From: Actinomycetes bacterium
Lineage (GTDB): Bacteria; Actinomycetota; Actinomycetes; Propionibacteriales; Propionibacteriaceae
NCBI GenBank assembly: GCA_023443125.1
Contig: JAEZVO010000081.1
Location: forward strand, 1-64,000
DNA length: 64,000 nt
Direction of reading: 5' to 3'
This document shows, piece after piece, positions 58,650 through 64,000 of this stretch. Positions within the stretch are counted from its first letter, which is position 1; every line of letters starts with the position of its first letter. The notes below the pieces were generated by a model, which made no database searches, was not told where the DNA came from, and worked only from the letters and a program-made list of their open reading frames with translations. The position numbers were made by a program, and so were the translations under genes.

Positions 58650-59411
58650 ATGGGTGTTTCCGTGCGCGTGATTCCTTGCCTCGATGTTGATGGCGGGCGT
58701 GTAGTTAAAGGTGTGAACTTCATGAATCTGCGGGACGCGGGTGATCCCGTCGAGCTCGCAGCAAAGTACAACGACGAGGGCGCCGACGAACTCATTTTCC
58801 TCGACGTATCCGCATCCTCTGAGGGGCGCAGCACCACCCGCGACGTTGTCCAGCGCTGCGCGGAGAACGTCTTCATCCCGCTGGGTGTCGGCGGTGGCGT
58901 CAGGTCTGTGGACGACGTCGACCAGCTCCTGCGCTGCGGAGCCGACAAGGTGGGCATCAACACCGGCGCGCTCGCCCGGCCCACGGTCATCGACGAGATC
59001 CGAGAGCGTTTCGGTCGACAGGTGCTCATCCTCTCGCTCGACGCCCGACGAGATCCCGCCATGCCGTCGGGATTCGGGGTCACTACCCACGGTGGCACCA
59101 AATCTGCCGGCATCGACCTGCTCACCTGGGCGCGCGACGCGGCCCGTCGCGGCGTCGGAGAGATCCTGCTCAACTCGATGGACGCCGATGGCACGAAAGA
59201 CGGCTTCGACATCGAGATGATCAAGGCGGTTCGCGACGTCGTCACCTGCCCCATCATCGCCTCCGGCGGCGCTGGCACCGTCGAACACTTTGTCGACGCA
59301 GCGCGTGCCGGAGCCGACGCCGTGCTCGCCGCAAGCGTGTTCCACTTTGGCACCTTGCGCATCGCTGACGTCAAGGAAGGCCTGCGTTCGGCAGGCTTCG
59401 AAGTTCGCTGA
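58650..59411 (+). CDS. hisF: Imidazole glycerol phosphate synthase cyclase subunit HisF
   Basis: This 253-residue (beta-alpha)8 barrel has the catalytic Asp in IPCLDVDGGRVVKGVNF and the second in LILSLDARRD. Phosphate-binding GVGGGVRS and IIASGGAGTVEHF complete the site. It works with HisH in histidine synthesis, supplying the AICAR branch. The rest of the his operon is not in the window, so it stands apart from its partners. It begins a few bases after the right palindromic repeat, so its promoter must be compact or upstream of the repeat. Confidence 0.95.
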   Translation: MGVSVRVIPCLDVDGGRVVKGVNFMNLRDAGDPVELAAKYNDEGADELIFLDVSASSEGRSTTRDVVQRCAENVFIPLGVGGGVRSVDDVDQLLRCGADKVGINTGALARPTVIDEIRERFGRQVLILSLDARRDPAMPSGFGVTTHGGTKSAGIDLLTWARDAARRGVGEILLNSMDADGTKDGFDIEMIKAVRDVVTCPIIASGGAGTVEHFVDAARAGADAVLAASVFHFGTLRIADVKEGLRSAGFEVR

Positions 59412-59442
59412 TCGCCTCGCCGCCCGGCGATAGGATGGCAGC

Positions 59443-59877
59443 ATGGATTGCCTGTTTTGCAAGATCATCGCCGGCGAGATTCCGTCGAAGCTTGTCCACG
59501 CCGATGAGCACGCCGTCGCATTCCTCGACATCGCGCCTTGGCAGGTGGGACACACGCTGGTGGTGCCTCGTCGCCACAGCACCGACGTGCTCGAAGACGA
59601 CGTTGTGCTCGCTGAGATTGCCCCGACGGTGGCTCGTGTCGGCACGATGTTGAAGCAGCGCCTCGGCGCGACGGCGGTCAACGTGCTGGCTAACGCGGGC
59701 GCCGACGCCGGCCAGGAAGTCTTCCACACGCATATCCACGTCATTCCGCGTTACGCGGATAACCCCGGCGTCCCTGCCATGCGTGGTGAGGTCACAGAAT
59801 CCGTCGACGACACCCACCGGCGCATCGTGGATGGCGCTGACAGCGGGGAACTCGTCGGAAAGTGGTCCACATCCTGA
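59443..59877 (+). CDS. HIT family nucleotide hydrolase
   Basis: This 144-residue protein has the N-terminal CLFCKIIAGEIPSKLVH, VAFLDIAPWQVGHTLVVPRR and the histidine triad VFHTHIHVIPRY. HIT hydrolases of this group (HinT/Hit) cleave AMP from lysine or other phosphoramidates. Two Cys at the N-terminus (C-x-x-C) with His may bind zinc. It follows hisF by 31 bp and lies before the ilv leader. Confidence 0.92.
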   Translation: MDCLFCKIIAGEIPSKLVHADEHAVAFLDIAPWQVGHTLVVPRRHSTDVLEDDVVLAEIAPTVARVGTMLKQRLGATAVNVLANAGADAGQEVFHTHIHVIPRYADNPGVPAMRGEVTESVDDTHRRIVDGADSGELVGKWSTS

Positions 59878-59920
59878 GACGTAGTTGACGATGATGGGGG
59901 TCATGCGCGAGAGTTGCCGC

Positions 59921-59950
59921 ATGACCACTCGTCACCTCGTAATTATCTAG
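59921..59950 (+). CDS. ilv leader peptide
   Basis: A nine-codon open frame, ATG to TAG, encodes MTTRHLVII. An in-frame ATG at 59903 would add MRESCR before it. Leu, Val, Ile, Ile at the end, immediately before the stop, are the end-product amino acids of the ilvBNC pathway. A hairpin follows at once. This is the usual layout of attenuator leader peptides. Ribosome stalling at the Leu-Val-Ile-Ile codons would report shortage of branched-chain amino acids. Confidence 0.75.
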   Translation: MTTRHLVII

Positions 59951-59951
59951 C

Positions 59952-60025
59952 AGCGCTTCGCCCGAAACGATCGAAGCGCTCCCTCGTGTGCCACCTGGCC
60001 TCGGGGGTTTTTTATTAGGTGGCAC
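59952..60025 (+). promoter_or_regulatory. ilv attenuator structures
   Basis: Hairpin 1 is AGCGCTTCG (59952-59960) with CGAAGCGCT (59972-59980), a 9-bp stem directly behind the leader peptide stop. A G-run plus T-run (GGGGG then TTTTTT, 60003-60012) looks like an intrinsic terminator whose 5' arm may be GCTCCC (59977-59982), overlapping hairpin 1. A second stem, GTGCCACCT (59988-59996) with AGGTGGCAC (60017-60025), spans the T-run. Mutually exclusive pairing of these pieces fits transcription attenuation; the exact switch is not resolved. Confidence 0.65.
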
Positions 60026-60042
60026 AAACAGAAGGGAATCCC

Positions 60043-61785
60043 ATGGCCAAGCAGGACGGTGAACTGCTCACGGGTGCTCAGGCACTTGTCGAGTCACTGG
60101 AGCGCGTGGGCGTAAAGGTAGCGTTCGGCATTCCTGGCGGAGCCATTCTTCCCGCCTATGACCCGCTCATGGATTCCTCAATCCGCCACGTCCTCACCCG
60201 CCATGAGCAAGGTGCCGGCCACGCTGCGGAGGGCTACGCCCTGACCTCGGGTGAGGTGGGCGTGTGCATCGCGACGTCGGGGCCGGGCGCGACGAATCTC
60301 GTCACTCCCATCGCCAACGCCTACATGGATTCGACGCCGCTCGTCGCAATCACGGGGCAGGTGAATTCGGCCGCAATTGGCACTGATGCCTTCCAGGAGG
60401 CCGACATCCGCGGCATCACGATGCCGATCACCAAGCACAGCTTCCTCGTGAAGCGCACGCAAGACATTCCGCTGGCCATTCAGGAGGCGTTCCACATCGC
60501 GAGCACGGGGCGCAAGGGGCCGGTGCTCGTCGACATCGCCAAGGACGCGCTCGCGAACACCGCGGAATTCCGCTGGCCAGAAGAGATGGACCTGCCCGGC
60601 TACAAGCCGACGGTCACCCCGCACGGTCGGCAGATCCGGGCCGCGGCAAGGCTGATCTCCGCGTCCAAGCGCCCGGTGCTCTACGTCGGGGGCGGAGTCA
60701 TGGCTGCCAAGGCCTACGATGAGCTGGCTCGGCTCGCCGAGATGACCAACATTCCGGTGGTCACGACGCTGATGGCACGCGGCGTGTTCCCAGACAGCCA
60801 CGATCTCCACATGGGCATGCCGGGTATGCACGGCACCGTCGCTGCGGTGGGGGCGCTCCAGAAAGCCGACCTGCTCGTTGCGCTCGGCACGCGGTTCGAC
60901 GACCGCGTCACCGGGCTCGTGTCCAGCTTCGCACCGGGTGCGAAGGTCATCCACGCGGATATCGATCCCGCGGAGATCGGCAAGAACGTTCCCGTCGACG
61001 TGCCCATCGTCGGCGACGTGAAACTCACCCTGCAAAGCTTGATTGAGCAGCTGCGCACCCAGAAGGCCCCGGAGACCTCCGCGTGGGTGGCGCTCTTGCG
61101 CGGTATGAAGGAGCGCTACCAGCCTCGCTGGGATGAACCCGCCGACGGCAAACTCTCTCCGCAGGAGGTGATTCAGCGCCTCGGGCAGCGTGCACCGGAG
61201 GACACGATTTTCGTCACAGGTGTGGGCCAGCACCAGATGTGGTCTGCGCACTTCCTGCCGCACGAGAGGCCTCACTCCTTCTTGAACTCCGGCGGCGCGG
61301 GCACGATGGGCTTCTGCGTCCCCGCCGCGATGGGCGCGAAGGTGGCCAACCCCGAGCGCACCGTCTGGGGCATCGACGGCGACGGCTGCTTCCAGATGAC
61401 CAACCAGGAGCTCGTCACCTGCGCGGTGAACCAGATTCCAGTGAAGATCGCCGTCATCAACAACAACGTGCTCGGCATGGTTCGGCAGTGGCAGAGCCTG
61501 TTCTACGAGGGACGCTACTCGAACACCGACCTCCTCACGGAGAACTGGCCCAACTTCCCGATGCTGGCCGAAGCGATGGGCTGTGCCGCGTTTCGTGCCA
61601 CCAACGAGGAAGAGATGGAGGACGCGATCAGCAAGGCGATGGAGATCAACGATCGCCCCGTCGTCGTCGAATTCGTCGTCGAGAAGGACGCCATGGTGTG
61701 GCCGATGGTGCCTGCCGGCGTCAGCAATGATGAAATCAAAGTGGCGCGTGATATGGCGCCCGAATGGGAAGAAGAGATCCTGTGA
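60043..61785 (+). CDS. ilvB: Acetolactate synthase large subunit
   Basis: This 580-residue ThDP enzyme condenses pyruvate (or pyruvate and 2-oxobutyrate) in valine, leucine and isoleucine synthesis. VAFGIPGGAILPAYD, HEQGAGHAAEGYA (ThDP-activating Glu), TSGPGATN, the FAD-binding middle domain and GDGCFQMTNQELVT with Mg2+-ligand INNNVLGMVRQW are present. The ATG at 60043 follows AGAAGGGA; an in-frame GTG upstream is less likely. The stop overlaps ilvN. Confidence 0.95.
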   Translation: MAKQDGELLTGAQALVESLERVGVKVAFGIPGGAILPAYDPLMDSSIRHVLTRHEQGAGHAAEGYALTSGEVGVCIATSGPGATNLVTPIANAYMDSTPLVAITGQVNSAAIGTDAFQEADIRGITMPITKHSFLVKRTQDIPLAIQEAFHIASTGRKGPVLVDIAKDALANTAEFRWPEEMDLPGYKPTVTPHGRQIRAAARLISASKRPVLYVGGGVMAAKAYDELARLAEMTNIPVVTTLMARGVFPDSHDLHMGMPGMHGTVAAVGALQKADLLVALGTRFDDRVTGLVSSFAPGAKVIHADIDPAEIGKNVPVDVPIVGDVKLTLQSLIEQLRTQKAPETSAWVALLRGMKERYQPRWDEPADGKLSPQEVIQRLGQRAPEDTIFVTGVGQHQMWSAHFLPHERPHSFLNSGGAGTMGFCVPAAMGAKVANPERTVWGIDGDGCFQMTNQELVTCAVNQIPVKIAVINNNVLGMVRQWQSLFYEGRYSNTDLLTENWPNFPMLAEAMGCAAFRATNEEEMEDAISKAMEINDRPVVVEFVVEKDAMVWPMVPAGVSNDEIKVARDMAPEWEEEIL

Positions 61786-62288
61786 ACACGCACACGCTCA
61801 GCATCCTGGTGTCAGACCGCCCGGGCGTCTTGACGCGCATCGCCGCGCTGTTTTCCCGTCGGGGGTTCAATATCGAGTCTCTCGCCGTCGGCGAGACTGA
61901 GCGCGAAGGAATTTCGCGCATGACGGTCGTCGCGAATGTCGACGACGAGGCCGCGCTCGAGCAGATCGTGAAGCAGCTCAACAAGCTGATTGAGGTGCGT
62001 AAAGTGCTCGAACTCGAATCCAACGCCGTCCGCCGGCAGATGATCTTGGTGAAGGTGAAGGCCGACGTGACCAGCCGCAGCCAGATCATCGACGTCGTGG
62101 GCCTCTTCCGCGGCAAGGCTGTGGACGTGTCCAACGACTCGATCACGATCGAGGCCACGGGCAGCACAGACAAACTTGAGGCATTGCTCAATATGCTGGC
62201 ACCACACGGCATTCAAGAGCTTGCCCAATCCGGCCACGTCGCGCTGGGGCGCGGCGCGAAGGCCATGTCCATCAAGTCCCACAAATAA
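61782..62288 (+). CDS. ilvN: Acetolactate synthase regulatory subunit
   Basis: This 168-residue subunit has an N-terminal ACT domain (TLSILVSDRPGVLTRIAALF, GFNIESLAVGETEREG) for valine feedback, then a second ACT-like C-terminal domain (REMILVKVKAD-type, read QMILVKVKADVTSRSQIID). It starts with GTG overlapping ilvB by four bases. It activates and regulates IlvB. Confidence 0.94.
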   Translation: MNTHTLSILVSDRPGVLTRIAALFSRRGFNIESLAVGETEREGISRMTVVANVDDEAALEQIVKQLNKLIEVRKVLELESNAVRRQMILVKVKADVTSRSQIIDVVGLFRGKAVDVSNDSITIEATGSTDKLEALLNMLAPHGIQELAQSGHVALGRGAKAMSIKSHK

Positions 62289-62302
62289 GTTAGGAAACAC
62301 AC

Positions 62303-63328
62303 ATGGCAGAGATGTTTTACGACGACGACGCTGACCTTTCGGTGATCCAGGGCCGCCACGTGGCCGTCATCGGCTATGGCTCGCAGGGCCACGCTCACGC
62401 GCTCAGCTTGCGCGACTCCGGCGTGGACGTGCGCGTCGGTCTGCGTGAGGGCTCCAAGTCTGCGGCTAAGGCAGAAGCCGAGGGGCTGCGGGTGCTCCCC
62501 GTCGCGGAAGCCGTTGAGGAAGCGGATCTCATCATGGTGCTCGCCCCCGATCAGGTGCAGCGCACCCTCTACGCGGAAGAGATCGCCCCGCACCTCGCGG
62601 AGGGCGACGCGCTGTTCTTCGCGCACGGCTTCAACATCCGCTACGACTACATTCAGCCCCCGGCCGGTGTGGACGTGTGTATGGTGGCGCCGAAGGGCCC
62701 CGGCCACATCGTGCGTCGTGAGTATGTGGACGGGCGTGGTGTTCCGGCCATCATCGCCGTCGAGAAGGATGAGTCGGGCAACGCCTGGCCGCTCGCGCTC
62801 GCGTACGCGAAGGCCATCGGTGCGCTCCGCGCCGGCGGCATCAAGACCACCTTCACTGAGGAAACCGAGACGGACCTCTTCGGTGAGCAGGCCGTGCTGT
62901 GCGGCGGCGCGTCGGCGCTGGTGCAAGCCGGATTCGAGACGCTCGTCGAGGCTGGATACCAGCCCGAGATCGCCTACTTCGAGTGCCTCCACGAGCTCAA
63001 GATGATCGTCGACCTCATGATCGAGGGTGGCATCACCAAGCAGCGCTGGTCGATCTCCGACACCGCGGAATACGGTGACTACGTCTCCGGCCCGCGCGTC
63101 ATCGACGATCACGTGCGCGAGAACATGAAGGCCGTGCTGGCGGACATCCAGTCGGGCGCGTTCGCGAAGCGCTTCATCGATGACCAGGATGCCGGCGCAC
63201 CTGAGTTCAAGAAGCTTCGCGAGGAGGGTCAAGGCCAGCAGATTGAGTCTGTGGGCCGCGAGCTGCGCAAGCTCTACTCCTGGTCGAAGGTCTCCGACGA
63301 CTACAGCGAAGGCGAAGCCGGCCGCTAA
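62303..63328 (+). CDS. ilvC: Ketol-acid reductoisomerase
   Basis: This 341-residue class I enzyme has Rossmann motif VAVIGYGSQGHAHALSLRDS with VGLREGSKSAAKAE (Arg/Ser pattern suggests NADPH). The KARI knot domain contains DLFGEQAVLCGG (metal-binding Asp/Glu), the YFECLHELKMIVDLM helix and SDTAEYGDY. It converts acetolactate to dihydroxyisovalerate. It is the third gene of ilvBNC, 14 bp after ilvN, with a TAGGAAAC site. Confidence 0.96.
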   Translation: MAEMFYDDDADLSVIQGRHVAVIGYGSQGHAHALSLRDSGVDVRVGLREGSKSAAKAEAEGLRVLPVAEAVEEADLIMVLAPDQVQRTLYAEEIAPHLAEGDALFFAHGFNIRYDYIQPPAGVDVCMVAPKGPGHIVRREYVDGRGVPAIIAVEKDESGNAWPLALAYAKAIGALRAGGIKTTFTEETETDLFGEQAVLCGGASALVQAGFETLVEAGYQPEIAYFECLHELKMIVDLMIEGGITKQRWSISDTAEYGDYVSGPRVIDDHVRENMKAVLADIQSGAFAKRFIDDQDAGAPEFKKLREEGQGQQIESVGRELRKLYSWSKVSDDYSEGEAGR

Positions 63329-63358
63329 GTGTCGTCGAGAGCCATGACTGGCTCCACC

Positions 63359-63435
63359 TAACCCGATATCCACACGCGTTTGCGAAATCGGTCCAAAATG
63401 GGCTGTTTCGACAAACCCGTGTGGATATCGGGTTA
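63359..63435. repeat. Long imperfect palindrome after ilvC
   Basis: TAACCCGATATCCACACG (63359-63376) and its exact complement (63418-63435) form an 18-bp perfect stem. Inside, GTTTG-GAAA and TTTC-CAAAC parts pair almost fully, making a hairpin of about 77 nt with a short central loop. There is no T-run. It may be a REP-like or MITE-like repeat unit or a bidirectional transcript end. The remaining 63329-63519 bases show nothing else. Confidence 0.7.
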
Positions 63436-63519
63436 TACGGACTCGTGTACCCGGCGGTGTGTTCACCTTTCGTGACACACTGAGTTCGTGAACGACGAGG
63501 TGAACGAGGGTGTGATCCC

Positions 63520-64000
63520 ATGGTGCGGATGATCGACGTCGCGCAGGAAGCGGGCGTGTCTGTGGCGACGGTCTCGCGCGTGCTGAACGGCGCGAACGTG
63601 CGGCCGGAAGCTCAGGCGGCAGTGCGAAGCGCCGTCGAGAAGCTTGGATACGCTCCAAACCGTGCCGCGCGGACGCTGCGACGACGCACGTCGGATGTGG
63701 TGGGCCTCATCGTCGCGGACATCGAAAACCCATTCTTCACTACATTCGCCAGGACGGTAGAAGACAAAGCCCACGAGCAGGGGCTTTCCATCGTGCTGTG
63801 CAATTCCGACGAGGATCCCGCCAAGGAAGCGCGATACCTCCAAGTGGCCATCGATTCGCAAATGGCCGGAGTGATCGTCTTTCCCGCGTCCGATACCACC
63901 GACCTGCGCCCCCTTGTGGAGCGCGGTATGGCCGTCGTCGCGGTTGACCGCGAACTGCCGGGGGAGTACCCGTCGGTGCGGTTCAACAACCGAGAACTTG
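63520..64000 (+). CDS. LacI-family transcriptional regulator (cut by window edge)
   Basis: Only the first 160 codons are in the window; the frame is open to the last base. The N-terminus reads MVRMIDVAQEAGVSVATVSR, VLNGANVRPEAQAAVRSAVE, KLGYAPNRAARTLRRRTSDV, the LacI helix-turn-helix and hinge helix. The effector domain starts VVGLIVADIENPFFTTFART, VEDKAHEQGLSIVLCNSDED. The sugar or other effector is not predictable from this part. The ATG at 63520 has GAGGGTG upstream; Met at 63529 is an alternative. It does not belong to the ilv operon. Confidence 0.9.
   Translation, partial: MVRMIDVAQEAGVSVATVSRVLNGANVRPEAQAAVRSAVEKLGYAPNRAARTLRRRTSDVVGLIVADIENPFFTTFARTVEDKAHEQGLSIVLCNSDEDPAKEARYLQVAIDSQMAGVIVFPASDTTDLRPLVERGMAVVAVDRELPGEYPSVRFNNREL

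Noticed and set aside
59878..60042. T-box or riboswitch before ilvB
   Set aside because: No specifier loop or T-box sequence is visible. The leader peptide with Leu-Val-Ile-Ile explains the region better.
1..64000. CRISPR array, phage region or restriction system
   Set aside because: No regularly spaced repeats, cas, capsid or restriction-modification genes seen. XerD is the core recombinase.

Overview
The window is G+C-rich actinobacterial chromosome. The gene order mraZ-rsmH-ftsL-ftsI-murE-murF-mraY-murD-ftsW-murG-murC-ftsQ-ftsZ-sepF-yggT-divIVA, together with DnaE2, PafB/PafC, ANTAR-regulator, DUF3040, DUF6504 and TraR/DksA-type genes, points to Actinomycetota. The protein flavour suggests the Propionibacteriaceae, but the genus cannot be fixed from sequence alone.

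Layout. (1) 1-6090 is an accessory stretch. It holds an IS110-family element with a readable bridge-RNA candidate, inserted into the start of an adenosine deaminase gene. Next to it is a tightly overlapping five-gene minus-strand operon encoding small helical proteins like those associated with type VII secretion, a putative HEIQH zinc-peptidase effector and a lipoprotein. A frameshifted remnant resembling the glycyl-tRNA synthetase beta C-terminus follows. (2) 6097-11067 carries a HelD-type RNA polymerase-recycling helicase, a DsbA-like/CcdA thiol-redox pair and an FAD-type Rossmann protein. (3) 11159-16155 is a DNA-damage operon (DUF6504, dnaE2, dinB) behind an exact match to the PafBC-type promoter and a long leader hairpin. 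(4) 16165-21016 is a DUF3040 gene and a TgpA-type transglutaminase/DUF58/MoxR operon. (5) 21143-38543 is the dcw cell-wall and division cluster, with an MraZ operator and an mraW-type RNA, ending at divIVA.

(6) 38606-42118 holds a TraR/DksA-like protein, lspA, an RluA-family synthase, pyk and tRNA-Leu(CAA). (7) 42231-50207 holds a PdtaR-like regulator, a thioesterase, an HTH regulator, and the run NUDIX-xerD-parA-RHH protein-scpA-scpB-rluB followed by a tandem FKBP lipoprotein. (8) 50171-57962 holds gluQ, pafB, pafC, a small membrane protein, tatA, tatC, a lipid kinase and a Ski2/HelY-type helicase. (9) 57978-58593 is a GIY-YIG nuclease gene bracketed by two 97-bp composite palindromic repeats. 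(10) 58650 to the end holds hisF, a HIT protein, the ilvB-ilvN-ilvC operon behind a leader peptide ending Leu-Val-Ile-Ile, a long palindrome and the start of a LacI-family regulator cut by the window edge.

The genes connect in several ways. The PafBC regulators at 51150-52989 are the expected activators of the mutagenesis operon at 11335. The dcw genes form one long overlapping transcription unit. TatA/TatC could export the twin-arginine lipoprotein at 1685. The most promising less-described features are the IS110 bridge RNA with candidates for all four guide segments, and the GIY-YIG/palindrome cassette with compensatory stem changes.
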